Below are positions 25,548 through 34,836 of a stretch of 64,000 nt of DNA, in pieces. Origin of the DNA: Glaciecola sp964621345 (GTDB lineage Bacteria; Pseudomonadota; Gammaproteobacteria; Enterobacterales; Alteromonadaceae); assembly GCA_964621345.1 (NCBI GenBank), contig CAZUON010000010.1:19128-83127 (forward strand), in the 5' to 3' direction. The notes beneath the pieces are model-generated. The model saw only the letters and a list, made by a program, of their open reading frames with translations. It was not told the origin of the DNA and did no database searches. Numbering within the stretch: the first letter of the stretch is position 1; each line of letters starts with the position of its first letter. The position numbers and the translations under genes were made by a program.

Positions 25548-27230
25548 TTAGCTTTTTGTCATGTCGACTTTTAGTTTTAACTGCTGACCAGGCTGTAAAT
25601 ATTTGTTTTTATTTAAGCCGTTCCAACGCAATATGTCATTCACTTTGACATTAAACTTACTAGCGATGAGTGATAACGAATCGCCGCTTCTGACTTTGTA
25701 AGATAATGAACGGGTGGTATTTGCTTCATTCTTGTCTGCAGTGTCTGGTGAGTACATTACCAGCCGCTTGCCAAGTTTGAGTGGGTCGTTCACCGACATT
25801 CTGTTCCAACGGCTTAATTCACGAACGCTCACATCGTACGCACGAGATAAATCCCACAAAGTATCTCCAGACTTTACTGTATGATAAATTTTGACCTTGT
25901 TTTGTGTGCTACGCGCGGAATGATAGCTATTTTGTGCAACGTTTAACGCATAGTCATTTAATTCATTTAAGGCTACGGGTACCAGTAAATTGTCGCCGGC
26001 GTAAATCGTATTATTGCTCATGTTATTTACACGTTTAATGACATCAATATTAGTATTGTAACGCTGGGCAATCAAACCAATGCTTTCGCCGCGCTTCACT
26101 TTGTGTCGCTCCCAGTTTAGGCGCTCAGATTCGGGAGTGTTGCTTAACGCTAACGTAAAACTTTCTACCTTATCTAAAGGGAGTACGAGTAAATGCGGCC
26201 CTTCTGGCGGTGTTGCCCACTTGTTGAAACCAGGGTTGAGTGCTTGTAGTTCTGCAAGGTTTAAGCCTGACATTTGTGCTGCCATGGCTAAATCGATTTG
26301 CGAGCCAACATCGACCACATCAATGACTTGGGCATTATCAATTGCAGGCCAGTCAAAATTATAAGTGTCTGAATTTTTAAGAATATCTGCCAAGGCAAGT
26401 AACTTAGGCACATACGCACGGGTTTCTCTGGGTAAGTCTAAGGACCAAAAATCAGTACTTTTGCCTAATTTTTCATTCTTACGGATAGCACGAGCAACAC
26501 GACCTTCACCACTATTATAGGCTGCAAGTGCATGCATCCAGTTACCGTCAAACATATTGTTTAAGTACTTCAAATATGCAATGGCGCCTTGGGTGGAAGC
26601 AACAACATCTCTGCGCCCGTCGTACCACCAATTTTGAGGCATGCCAAAACGTTTACCGCTACTAGGAATAAACTGCCACATACCCGCCGCACGACCTGAA
26701 GAATAGGCAAAGGGATCAAATGCGCTTTCTACAATGGGTAAGAGCGCGATGTCCAGGGGGATGTCGTTTGCTTCGAGCTGTTCAACAATGTAGTACAAAA
26801 ATGGGCGCGCGCGCGTGGCCACGCGGCTCATGTAGCCTGGATGTTTCAAATACCAATTCTTTTGTGCATCTAAGCGGGGTTGCTCTGAAGGAATCGTAAA
26901 AGCAAGGTCTTGGGCAATCTTTTGCCAAACATCGTCGGGTTCAGAGGGTAGGGCGGGCTCTTTTTTAGGTAGAGGGACATCTACGGGCGCTTCTGGGTGA
27001 ACTAAATCAGCCACACCTTCTTGATAGCTAGCACAACGCTCAGCATCGTGTTGTGTTGCTTGTGAGTTGGCACTACTGAATTCACAGGCTTTGATGTTTA
27101 ACGCGCTGTGGGTATCGTTTTCGCTCATACCAATCGCAGTGTTATTTGCTATATCGCTATCATTCTCAGTAGGAATAAGAGCACAACCGCTGAGAAGAAC
27201 CGGCAGGCAAAACAAACATAAATACTTCAT
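25548..27230 (-). CDS. mltD: membrane-bound lytic murein transglycosylase D, lipoprotein with three LysM domains
   Basis: MltD cleaves peptidoglycan glycan strands at the outer membrane, forming 1,6-anhydro-muropeptides. A lipoprotein signal precedes the lipobox LLSGCAL (Cys16). The SLT domain (about residues 140-290) has the catalytic Glu in LPIVESAFDPFAYSSGRAAG, then MWQFIPSSGKRFG and ALAAYNSGEGRV. Three LysM domains follow, starting near HKVKRGESIGLIAQRYNTN, YHTVKSGDTLWDLSRAYDV and YKVRSGDSLSLIASKFNVK. It follows gloB on the same strand; gloB and mltD are often neighbours in gammaproteobacteria. A 19-bp perfect hairpin lies between them. Confidence 0.95.
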   Translation of the reverse strand: MKYLCLFCLPVLLSGCALIPTENDSDIANNTAIGMSENDTHSALNIKACEFSSANSQATQHDAERCASYQEGVADLVHPEAPVDVPLPKKEPALPSEPDDVWQKIAQDLAFTIPSEQPRLDAQKNWYLKHPGYMSRVATRARPFLYYIVEQLEANDIPLDIALLPIVESAFDPFAYSSGRAAGMWQFIPSSGKRFGMPQNWWYDGRRDVVASTQGAIAYLKYLNNMFDGNWMHALAAYNSGEGRVARAIRKNEKLGKSTDFWSLDLPRETRAYVPKLLALADILKNSDTYNFDWPAIDNAQVIDVVDVGSQIDLAMAAQMSGLNLAELQALNPGFNKWATPPEGPHLLVLPLDKVESFTLALSNTPESERLNWERHKVKRGESIGLIAQRYNTNIDVIKRVNNMSNNTIYAGDNLLVPVALNELNDYALNVAQNSYHSARSTQNKVKIYHTVKSGDTLWDLSRAYDVSVRELSRWNRMSVNDPLKLGKRLVMYSPDTADKNEANTTRSLSYKVRSGDSLSLIASKFNVKVNDILRWNGLNKNKYLQPGQQLKLKVDMTKS

Positions 27231-27271
27231 AGCAACCTAATTATTATTATAGAGTTTCGATTCAATCCTCA

Positions 27272-27315
27272 CTTACCGTTGTTGCCGATATTGAATTATC
27301 GGCAACAACGGTAAG
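27272..27315. repeat. long perfect inverted repeat between gloB and mltD
   Basis: The arms are 27272-27290 (cttaccgttgttgccgata) and 27297-27315, 19 bp without mismatch, with the 6-nt loop ttgaat. There is no T run on either side, so it is not a standard rho-independent terminator. It stands 41 nt beyond the gloB stop and 41 nt before the mltD start on the minus strand, and could limit transcription or protect an RNA end. Confidence 0.85.
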
Positions 27316-27356
27316 CGCGAAACGTGACGCGCAATCATACGTGAAGCCAAGGCGAT

Positions 27357-28133
27357 TTAAAAATTATCCTTTGCGCTTCGTATTGCAGCGAAAGTATCGA
27401 CCGCATTGTCTAAGCTTTGTTGCAATTTATTTGCCATATCGGCCTGAAAACCCTCATCGTGGCAGTGCAGAAAAGGATTAATTAGGCGCTGCTCTGCAAT
27501 ACTCGAGGGCAGGGTAATACGGTCTTGTTCTCTTTGTTTTTGTGCCCATTGCTCATATTTTTCTAAACCTTGATGTTGTGGCAATAATGAGCGGGCAAAT
27601 CGAAGGTTAGCGAGTGTATATTCATGAGTACAATAGACTTTTGTGTCTGCGTTTAGCTTCGCAAGCTTATCCAAAGAGGCTAAAAATACCTCTGGTGTGC
27701 CTTCAAACATGCGCCCGCAACCGGCAGAGAAGAGTGTATCTCCGCAAAACAACCACTGCGGGTTATAAAATACAATATGGTCTAGCGTATGTCCTGGCGT
27801 CTCGAGCACTTCAAATAATACTGCTTTATTTAAAATGGACACTGTGTCGCCTTCGCCTACCTGTTGTGTCAGCCCTTTAATATTATTGTTTGCAGGCCCA
27901 ATCACAGGTAAATCTTGATACTGCTCTTTCAGTGCTAAAATACCACCGGTATGGTCGTAATGATGATGCGTGATTAATATTTCACTTAAGACTAAGTTTT
28001 CGGCATTTAAGAATGCAAGCACAGGTGCTGCATCGCCAGGGTCTACCACAACCGCTTTTTGTTGGTCGTGGATACACCAAATATAGTTATCGTCAAAGGC
28101 CTTTATTGCGCTAATGTGAATATTGTCTGACAT
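27357..28133 (-). CDS. gloB: hydroxyacylglutathione hydrolase (glyoxalase II)
   Basis: GloB hydrolyses S-lactoylglutathione to lactate and glutathione, the second step of methylglyoxal detoxification. The metallo-beta-lactamase metal motif is ITHHHYDHTGG (about residues 54-64); further ligands lie in TPGHTLDHIVFY, FCGDTLFSAGCGRMFEGTPE and VYCTHEYTLANLRFA. The length (258) is normal. It is divergent from a methyltransferase gene, the gloB/yafS-type arrangement of E. coli; the rnhA-dnaQ genes that often follow the methyltransferase are not present here. Confidence 0.95.
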   Translation of the reverse strand: MSDNIHISAIKAFDDNYIWCIHDQQKAVVVDPGDAAPVLAFLNAENLVLSEILITHHHYDHTGGILALKEQYQDLPVIGPANNNIKGLTQQVGEGDTVSILNKAVLFEVLETPGHTLDHIVFYNPQWLFCGDTLFSAGCGRMFEGTPEVFLASLDKLAKLNADTKVYCTHEYTLANLRFARSLLPQHQGLEKYEQWAQKQREQDRITLPSSIAEQRLINPFLHCHDEGFQADMANKLQQSLDNAVDTFAAIRSAKDNF

Positions 28134-28215
28134 ATGTAACTCTCGAAATCTATTGACCTTTACCCATTATACGATAACTTTATGAACATGCGAGCACAGC
28201 AGTTCTTTAGAAGGG

Positions 28216-28268
28216 CAATGTTGATGGAAGAACAATGTTAATGGAAAGAAAATGTTGATGCGAGAAGC
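28216..28268 (+). repeat. triplicated translation-start region
   Basis: Units begin at 28216 (caatgttgatggaagaa), 28233 (caatgttaatggaaagaa) and 28251 (aatgttgatgcgagaag). The first two contain ATG-x-ATG and a purine-rich tract and would encode MLMEEQC (28218-28241) and MLMERKC (28235-28258); the third opens the methyltransferase gene as MLMREA. The purine tract of each unit can serve as ribosome binding site for the next. Confidence 0.75.
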
Positions 28269-29022
28269 GCGTATACACACGCGTCCCAGGTATCCTGAAA
28301 ATTGGCACTCTTTGAGCCAAGGCGAAAATGTGCGCGATGAACTAGAATTGGCATTGGCGCCTATTATGGAGCGTATTTTTGGGTATTATTTAGTCAAACT
28401 TGGTAATTTGAGCACCGAGCTTGAGCTAAAATCGTGCCCTATCAAACAAAGTTTTAATGTGGCGCAAAGCGTAGGTCCCGATAATCCGGCCAAAACACAT
28501 ATCAAATCAAAGTCCTGCCAATTACCACTGCAAAACAACAGTGTAGATGCATTTGTTTTGTTGGCTGAGTTAGATTTTGCGCAAGACCCGCATCAGATCA
28601 TCCGAGAAATAGACCGCGCCATTACCGCCAATGGCCATGTAGTGATTGCTGGGTTTAACCCGTTTAGCCTTGCTGGCATCATGAAGTATCTGCCTATTAA
28701 CAAACAGAACATTTTGCATGAAGGGCGCTTTTTTACCGCGGCGAGAATCAAAGATTGGTTACAGTTACTAGATTTTGAAATTATTCAGCAAGAGCAGGTA
28801 ATTTATTCTGCGTTATTTATGCGAAGTAGGCTCAAACACGCAAACAAAATACAGCGTTGGTGTAAGCGTTATTTGCCGTGGTTTTCATCGATGTATGTAA
28901 TTGTTGCGCGAAAACGAGAGGTGCCGCTATCGCCCATTAAACCGCGTTGGAAACTTAAGCCTAAATTTAGTTCTAGTGCCGCAGGGGCGAGTATTCGAAC
29001 AAGCGCGAGGGTGACAGACTAA
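28252..29022 (+). CDS. SAM-dependent methyltransferase (YafS-like)
   Basis: A class I methyltransferase-like protein of 256 residues. The post-motif region LPLQNNSVDAFVLLAELDFA, then DPHQIIREIDRAITANGHVV and IAGFNPFSLAG are typical of the Methyltransf_11 family. The classical glycine-rich SAM loop is not evident in the N-terminal half (YYLVKLGNLSTELEL), as in other YafS-like proteins. The substrate is unknown. The start is ATG TTG ATG at 28252-28260; two near-identical copies of this start region precede it, each opening a tiny frame that ends at once. The neighbourhood with divergent gloB supports the YafS-like assignment. Confidence 0.82.
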   Translation: MLMREARIHTRPRYPENWHSLSQGENVRDELELALAPIMERIFGYYLVKLGNLSTELELKSCPIKQSFNVAQSVGPDNPAKTHIKSKSCQLPLQNNSVDAFVLLAELDFAQDPHQIIREIDRAITANGHVVIAGFNPFSLAGIMKYLPINKQNILHEGRFFTAARIKDWLQLLDFEIIQQEQVIYSALFMRSRLKHANKIQRWCKRYLPWFSSMYVIVARKREVPLSPIKPRWKLKPKFSSSAAGASIRTSARVTD

Positions 29023-29065
29023 AAGCGTTGCCTTCAGTCTGCACTAACTAATCACTAAACGTGCT

Positions 29066-31126
29066 TTATTTCACTCGCATGCCAGCTTTTGCGCCATCAT
29101 CGGGGTGTAAAATGTAGAGGTCGTCGCCGCCGGGGCCAGCTGCAAGCACCATGCCCTCCGACATACCAAATCGCATTTTACGCGGAGCCAAGTTAGCCAC
29201 CATGACTGTTTGCTTGCCAATGAGACTAGCGGGGTCATAAGCTGATTTGATACCAGCAAAGACTTGACGTGTTTCACCGCCTAAATCTAATTCAAGTCTC
29301 AATAATTTATCGGCCTTTTCGACCGCTTCAGCATTTACAATGGTAACCACACGTAAATCAACTTTAGCGAAATCTTCAAAGCTTATAGTTTCGCTAATAG
29401 GCTCTAACCCAGTAGAGGCCGGCTCTGATATCGACGCTTCGGTTTTTGCTTTCGCTTTGCTTTCTTTTTCGTTTGCTTTTAGGTTTTCTTTACTGGCCTC
29501 AACCATTGCGTCTATTTTATCGGTGTCTACGCGCTGCATCATGGCTTTAAACTTGTTTATGGCATGCCCAGTTTTCACTTGTTGCGTGCTTTCCCAAGTA
29601 AAGTCATCGTTCAAAAAGGTTTGAGCTTGCTCAGCCAATTTAGGCAATACAGGCGCTAAATACACCATCAATACTCTAAACATATGAATGCCCATAGAGC
29701 ATACGTCGTGCGTAAATGCTTGTTTGCTTTCGTCCTTGATTGTGACCCATGGCGCATGCATATCGATATATTGATTTGCCTTGTCGGCAAGTGCCATAAT
29801 ATCGCGTATCGCTCTGTTGTATTGACGCGACTCAAAAGCTTCTGCTACTGCACTATGTGCGTCTTGAAACTCTTTGAGTAATTCAGGGTTTTCAACAGTA
29901 TCAGACAATTTTCCGTCAAAGCGCTTGGTGATGAAGCTAGCACAGCGTGAGGCAATATTTACCACTTTACCTACTAAATCGGCATTTACCTTTTGCGCAA
30001 GGTCACCTAAGTTCAAATCGATATCTGCCACGCTATCATTAAGTTTACTGGCATAGTAATAACGCAAATATTCGGGGTTAAGGTGCTCTAAATAAGTCCG
30101 GCCTTTAATAAAAGTGCCTTTAGATTTCGACATTTTTGCGCCGTTAACGGTCACAAAGCCATGAATATTTACGCCGGTTGGCTTTCTAAACCCTGCACCT
30201 TCGAGCATGGCAGGCCAAAACAAGCAGTGGAAGTAGCTAATGTCTTTGCCAATAAAATGATACAACTCGGTGTCGTTGCCCGCAGACCAATAGGGGCTGT
30301 CATCTATGCCTTGTGCATCGCAATAGTTTTTAAAACTTGCCATGTAACCCACTGGTGCATCTACCCAAACATAAAAGAACTTGTTAGGCGCACCGGGGAT
30401 TTCAAATCCAAAATAGGGAGCATCACGACTGATATCCCATTGCTGAAGACCTTGTTCAAACCATTCGTTGAACTTATTCGCCATTTCTTTTTGAATGGCA
30501 CCATCGTCTATCCACTTTTTTAGCATGCCTTCAAATTGAGGCAGGTCAAAAAAGTAATGTTCTGACTCTTTCATTACCGGCTCTGCGCCAGAGACTACAG
30601 AACGTGGGTTTTTGAGCTCTGTGGGTGAATAAGTGGCGCCGCAATTATCGCAATTATCGCCATTTTGGTCTTCGCTTCCGCAATTAGGGCAGGTGCCTTT
30701 TACAAAACGGTCGGGTAAGAACATTTGTTTTTCTGGGTCGAACAACTGGTTGATTGAGCGTTTAGAAATATAGCCTGCTTCGTTTAAACGATTGTAAATC
30801 AGTTCGCAAAATGCCTTGTTTTCTGGCGAATGAGTCACATAATAATTGTTATAATCGATATGAAAGTCGAGTAAGTCTTGATGGTGTTCGTCGCGTGTTT
30901 GCGCCACCATCTGCTCTGGCGTAATACCAAGCTCTTGTGCTTTTAGCATCACCGGCGTACCGTGTGCATCATCGGCACATACGCTGTAACAAGTATGCCC
31001 GCGTAGGCGCTGGAAACGCACCCAAATATCAGTTTGAATATGTTCGAGCAAATGCCCAAGGTGAATAGAACCATTGGCATAAGGAAGTGCACTAGTAACC
31101 AAAATTCGGCGCGAAGCTTGTTGCAT
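29066..31126 (-). CDS. metG: methionyl-tRNA synthetase
   Basis: Class I synthetase charging initiator and elongator tRNA-Met. The start MQQASRRILVTSALPYANGS leads into HLGH (HIGH motif, ~23-26). Four zinc cysteines are in CPNCGS and CDNCGA (~147-165), and KMSKSKGTF is the KMSKS loop (~335). The C-terminal dimerising, tRNA-binding (EMAP/Trbp111) domain starts near FEDFAKVDLRVVTIVNAEAV and runs to the end, preceded by a Lys/Glu/Ala linker. The 686 residues match the long proteobacterial form. It is divergent from mrp, as in E. coli. Confidence 0.97.
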   Translation of the reverse strand: MQQASRRILVTSALPYANGSIHLGHLLEHIQTDIWVRFQRLRGHTCYSVCADDAHGTPVMLKAQELGITPEQMVAQTRDEHHQDLLDFHIDYNNYYVTHSPENKAFCELIYNRLNEAGYISKRSINQLFDPEKQMFLPDRFVKGTCPNCGSEDQNGDNCDNCGATYSPTELKNPRSVVSGAEPVMKESEHYFFDLPQFEGMLKKWIDDGAIQKEMANKFNEWFEQGLQQWDISRDAPYFGFEIPGAPNKFFYVWVDAPVGYMASFKNYCDAQGIDDSPYWSAGNDTELYHFIGKDISYFHCLFWPAMLEGAGFRKPTGVNIHGFVTVNGAKMSKSKGTFIKGRTYLEHLNPEYLRYYYASKLNDSVADIDLNLGDLAQKVNADLVGKVVNIASRCASFITKRFDGKLSDTVENPELLKEFQDAHSAVAEAFESRQYNRAIRDIMALADKANQYIDMHAPWVTIKDESKQAFTHDVCSMGIHMFRVLMVYLAPVLPKLAEQAQTFLNDDFTWESTQQVKTGHAINKFKAMMQRVDTDKIDAMVEASKENLKANEKESKAKAKTEASISEPASTGLEPISETISFEDFAKVDLRVVTIVNAEAVEKADKLLRLELDLGGETRQVFAGIKSAYDPASLIGKQTVMVANLAPRKMRFGMSEGMVLAAGPGGDDLYILHPDDGAKAGMRVK

Positions 31127-31258
31127 GTAAAGGTTAACCTTTGGTTGTTTGAATACAAGAATAAGCCGCGAATATTAGCCCAAAGTGGGCATTTTTGCAC
31201 CCGCAAATGCAAGCAAATCAGTAATATTTTGCGCAATAAAAAATAATTTAGGAGCTCT

Positions 31259-32344
31259 ATGTTTTTTCGTAGTAAAAAAAGTGCTGAAAAGCCTAGTCTT
31301 TGCGGCGATATTCAAGCCGCTTGTATTCGTTTTTTTGATTTACAGCAAAGTCAGCATGTTCAGGTAACTGAAAGCACAGAAGGGCTTTTTACTATTCATT
31401 TAGGCTTTATTTGTGGAGAGTATAGCGCGGAGCTTATCGGGCATTTGTGCGCGAACTTTGAAGCACTAAGTTCAGATCGTATTCAACTCGAATACAACAT
31501 TCCTATTTTTAACGCGAAAAAAGCGCCCGTAAAAAATGTCAAAAACATTATTGCCGTATCTTCTGGCAAAGGCGGCGTAGGTAAATCAGCTACGGCGGTA
31601 AATTTAGCCTTAGCACTTAAAGTTCAAGGTGCAAGAGTGGGGATTTTAGATGCCGATATTTATGGCCCTAGCGTACCGCTCATGCTCGGTACCGAGGGAG
31701 CATCACCGCAAAGTCCAGATAACACACACATGCTCCCCATATCTGCCCATGGTTTAGTCTCAAACTCCATTGGTTATTTGGTCAAAAATGACCATGCATC
31801 CATTTGGCGTGGCCCAATGGCAAGCAAAGCGCTAACGCAACTGACTATGGAAACGCAATGGCCCTTGCTCGATTACCTAATTGTAGATATGCCGCCAGGT
31901 ACGGGCGATATTCAGCTTACCATGTGCCAGCAGCTTCCTTTAACCGCTGCAGTTGTAGTGACTACACCTCAAGATATTGCTTTGTCTGATGCTGAAAAGG
32001 GTATTGCGATGTTTAATAAACTCGAGGTGCCAGTACTAGGCTTGGTCGAGAATATGAGTTACTTTGAATGCCCTAAGTGTCAGCATCGAAGTAATATTTT
32101 TGCCAATCATGGCGCCCATCGTCTATCTGAAAAATATGCACTGCCAATGCTAGCAGAGGTTGCACTTGACCCTATCATTAGAGAATATGCCGACAGCGGC
32201 CGCTCTATCTTTGCCGAAGCACCTGAGCATGGGGTAGCGCAAATTTACTTACAGGCAGCACGAATGCTGTCTAAACAAATGAGTGAGCAGTTAGAGGTAT
32301 CTGCGCTTGCAAAACAGGCGCAAATTGATATTACTCAGCTTTAA
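31259..32344 (+). CDS. mrp: Mrp/ApbC iron-sulfur carrier P-loop ATPase
   Basis: Mrp/ApbC delivers Fe-S clusters to apo-proteins. It has an N-terminal poorly conserved ~90-residue segment standing in the place of the MIP18/DUF59 domain, then the deviant Walker A VSSGKGGVGKSATAVNLALA (~97-116), DADIYGPSVPLMLG, the Walker B region DYLIVDMPPGTGDIQL, and the CxxC motif FECPKCQHRSN that binds the cluster. A good ribosome binding site (ggagct) precedes ATG 31259. The divergent metG and downstream dcd give the common metG-mrp-dcd arrangement. Confidence 0.93.
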   Translation: MFFRSKKSAEKPSLCGDIQAACIRFFDLQQSQHVQVTESTEGLFTIHLGFICGEYSAELIGHLCANFEALSSDRIQLEYNIPIFNAKKAPVKNVKNIIAVSSGKGGVGKSATAVNLALALKVQGARVGILDADIYGPSVPLMLGTEGASPQSPDNTHMLPISAHGLVSNSIGYLVKNDHASIWRGPMASKALTQLTMETQWPLLDYLIVDMPPGTGDIQLTMCQQLPLTAAVVVTTPQDIALSDAEKGIAMFNKLEVPVLGLVENMSYFECPKCQHRSNIFANHGAHRLSEKYALPMLAEVALDPIIREYADSGRSIFAEAPEHGVAQIYLQAARMLSKQMSEQLEVSALAKQAQIDITQL

Positions 32345-32462
32345 TTCTGCTTTTTATAGCTAGCACAACATTGGCAATGTAAACGCTTGCCAAGGACTCA
32401 CAGAGTGCGCATAATTCGCGCATAACATTTATAAGTAAAACGTAATAAAATAAAGGGTTTGT

Positions 32463-33062
32463 ATGCGCTTATGTGACAAAGATATTGTGCAGTATATTGT
32501 GGATGGCAAAATTAAAATTGATCCTTCACCAGAGCATGACCAAATCAGTGGAGTCACTGTGGATGTCAGACTAGGAAACAAGTTCCGAGTCTTTCAAGAA
32601 CACGGCGCCCCTTACATTGATTTAAGCGGCCCTAAAGTCGAAGTGCAAGCTGCGCTAGACCGAGTAATGAGTGATGAAATCGAAATTGGTGAAGACGAAT
32701 CTTTTTTCTTGCACCCTGGTGAACTTGCTATTGCAGTCACGCATGAGTCGGTTAGTTTACCGGCTAATATTGTGGGCTGGTTAGATGGCCGCTCATCCTT
32801 AGCACGTTTAGGCTTAATGGTGCATGTGACCGCGCATCGAATTGATCCAGGTTGGTCTGGCAATATCGTGCTTGAATTTTACAACTCAGGAAAGCTGCCT
32901 TTAGCTCTAAAGCCGGGTATGAAAATTGGTGCGATTAGTTTTGAAATGTTAAGTGGTGAGGCACAAAGACCTTATAATTCAAGAGAAGATGCGAAGTATC
33001 GTAATCAAGATGGCGCTATTGCAAGTCGTATCAGCGGAGATGATCAAACTAGCGACTCGTAG
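32463..33062 (+). CDS. dcd: dCTP deaminase
   Basis: Dcd converts dCTP to dUTP, the main source of dTMP precursor in gammaproteobacteria. The protein shows the trimeric dUTPase fold: MRLCDKDIVQYIVDGKIKID, VDVRLGNKFRVF, LDGRSSLARLGLMVHVTAHR with the catalytic-site Ser and Arg, then IDPGWSGNIVLEFYNSGKLP. The 199 residues are near the E. coli length (193). It follows mrp after 118 nt. Confidence 0.95.
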   Translation: MRLCDKDIVQYIVDGKIKIDPSPEHDQISGVTVDVRLGNKFRVFQEHGAPYIDLSGPKVEVQAALDRVMSDEIEIGEDESFFLHPGELAIAVTHESVSLPANIVGWLDGRSSLARLGLMVHVTAHRIDPGWSGNIVLEFYNSGKLPLALKPGMKIGAISFEMLSGEAQRPYNSREDAKYRNQDGAIASRISGDDQTSDS

Positions 33063-33108
33063 ACTTAGCTTCTAACAGAACACAAAAAACAAAAATAAGT
33101 AAGCCAAG

Positions 33109-33723
33109 CTAATCGAGTCCTTTGTGCGCGGGCATACTTAATTTTCGCGTAATGGCCAACGCTCTTACTGTAAAAGCGATTGCGCCACCGAGCATAAGTG
33201 CAATACCCTCTGAAATCGGCGTATAGGTATGCATCACGCAATATGCACTTGCGCCTAACAACGAAGCGGTGATGTAGATTTCGCGCTGAAACACCACTGG
33301 TACGTCATTGACTATTACATCCCGAATAATACCGCCCAAACACGCACTAAAAACCCCCATAATTGTTGCCACCGGAATATTCATACCAAGGGCAATTGCT
33401 TTTTGGGCCCCCAATACCGAAAACAAAGCCATACCTAAAGCGTCAGCCCACAAAAGTGCTTTTGAACGCCGAGTGATATGTTGGGCGGCAAAGTAGGTCA
33501 ATATCGCCGCGCCACTGCACACAATGATCGTATGGTAATCGTCTAACCAAAATACTGGGACGTCCAATATTGTATCGCGCAGCGTACCGCCGCCTATACC
33601 GGTAATACAAGCCATAAACACAAAGCCAACCCAGTCGAGCCGATGGCGGGCAGCAACCAATGCACCAGAAATCGCAAAGGCGATGGTAGCAGCAATATTG
33701 GTTAGGAGTAGCAGTGTTAACAC
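33109..33723 (-). CDS. TRIC-type cation channel family protein (YadS/UPF0126)
   Basis: Two homologous three-helix halves are visible, each with the glycine-rich signature: ITGIGGGTLRDTILDVPVFW (about residues 40-59) and VFSACLGGIIRDVIVNDVPV (about 125-144). This duplicated G-G-G/R-D pattern is that of prokaryotic TRIC channels, which conduct K+ and other monovalent ions as trimers; E. coli YadS-type proteins have also been linked to glycine uptake. It is convergent with dcd and has no partner gene. Confidence 0.88.
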   Translation of the reverse strand: MLTLLLLTNIAATIAFAISGALVAARHRLDWVGFVFMACITGIGGGTLRDTILDVPVFWLDDYHTIIVCSGAAILTYFAAQHITRRSKALLWADALGMALFSVLGAQKAIALGMNIPVATIMGVFSACLGGIIRDVIVNDVPVVFQREIYITASLLGASAYCVMHTYTPISEGIALMLGGAIAFTVRALAITRKLSMPAHKGLD

Positions 33724-33874
33724 GGTAGCAGGTACTTCTTAAATATAGTTGGTGGTGACTATAAAGAGTATGCGTGAATCTCCATCAAAACCCAAGCTCA
33801 GAATAAAATTGCAGAATATTCAAACAGACAAACGCAATAATGCTAAAAAAAGTGGAATAAAATCAAAGAATCAA

Positions 33875-33880
33875 TATAAT
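33875..33880 (+). promoter_or_regulatory. -10 element of the tRNA-Pro promoter
   Basis: A consensus tataat is followed by the GC-rich discriminator gccc, typical of stable-RNA promoters under stringent control. Transcription would start near 33887, just before the tRNA. The sequence 17 nt upstream (gtggaa) is a poor -35. Confidence 0.55.
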
Positions 33881-33892
33881 GCCCAGCTTAGT

Positions 33893-33969
<77 letters not shown>

Positions 33970-34151
33970 TTTCTTACTTCTCCCTATCTTACTGAATTTG
34001 TTTAGTTTACGCCATAAACCACAAAGTTTAGAACCTTCTAAAATATGCGCAGTCTTAAGTCTACTTTTTTGTGGTTCTCTGATATTATACTTATCATAAG
34101 TTTAAAATCTGTTTCAAAAGAACTAGCTACCCCCTTTCTGTGGAGAAAATA

Positions 34152-34721
34152 ATGAATAAAAAATTAGCCTTAGTTGCAATATTAGCGAGCTTTTTGCTTG
34201 TGGCTTGCGCTTCAAAACCTAAAGTATTTACAGACTTTGATCCAGACCAAGACTTTTCTGAATATAAAACCTTTACTTGGGTATCTGCAAAACCAATGAT
34301 GGTTCAAAGCGAATACACAATTAGTCCTTTGGTAGAGCAGCGCATAATGGGCGCGATCATCTCTAACCTAGAAAACAAAGGTTATGTGTTTACTGAAGAC
34401 CGTGGACGTGCCGATATGGCAGTTTCGTTTACCATTGGTGCGCGAGATAAAATCCGTACCTACTCTGAGCCGAATATGTACATGGGAACTAACTGGCGCT
34501 GGGGCGGCCAATACTATGGCATGACCGGTTATACACAAACAACACGAGTGTATTCGCAGGGTACCTTGGCAATCGACGTAATGGATATAGACCGCAAAGC
34601 GCCAGTGTGGCACGGCGTATCATCTAAAACTTTATCTGAAGTCGAAAAGGCTGGAACGATTGAATTTGTTAATGCGGCTGTAAATGTCACGCTTGCGGGC
34701 TTTCCAGCAACAACTATGTAA
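34152..34721 (+). CDS. DUF4136 family lipoprotein
   Basis: ATG at 34152 with ggag ten bases upstream gives a lipoprotein signal MNKKLALVAILASFLLVACA, with Cys19 as the lipidation site and Ala/Ser after it, which favours outer-membrane sorting. The domain starts DFDPDQDFSEYKTFTWVS and ends with VNVTLAGFPATTM, the DUF4136 pattern (roughly 150-180 residues). The family occurs widely in outer-membrane lipoproteins without assigned function. It is monocistronic with its own terminator. Confidence 0.85.
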   Translation: MNKKLALVAILASFLLVACASKPKVFTDFDPDQDFSEYKTFTWVSAKPMMVQSEYTISPLVEQRIMGAIISNLENKGYVFTEDRGRADMAVSFTIGARDKIRTYSEPNMYMGTNWRWGGQYYGMTGYTQTTRVYSQGTLAIDVMDIDRKAPVWHGVSSKTLSEVEKAGTIEFVNAAVNVTLAGFPATTM

Positions 34722-34748
34722 GTCATGGTACGAGTCAAAACTTGATTC

Positions 34749-34773
34749 AAGCCCGCCATATGCGGGCTTTTTT
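34749..34773 (+). terminator. rho-independent terminator after the DUF4136 lipoprotein gene
   Basis: The stem aagcccgc (34749-34756) and gcgggctt (34762-34769), with the 5-nt loop catat, runs directly into seven T. It is close enough to the convergent gene ending at 34837 to serve only the plus strand. Confidence 0.9.
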
Positions 34774-34836
34774 ATTGATGAGTTTAGCGTACTGCGTGTT
34801 CGCTAATTTGATACTGATTATTTGCTACTAAAGCGC

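Noticed and set aside
25357..25551. Small protein with VVVSGIM repeats
   Set aside because: It is the read-through of REP-like and tandem repeats, has no ribosome binding site and its ending AFAGMT-type residues are typical of translated REP elements.
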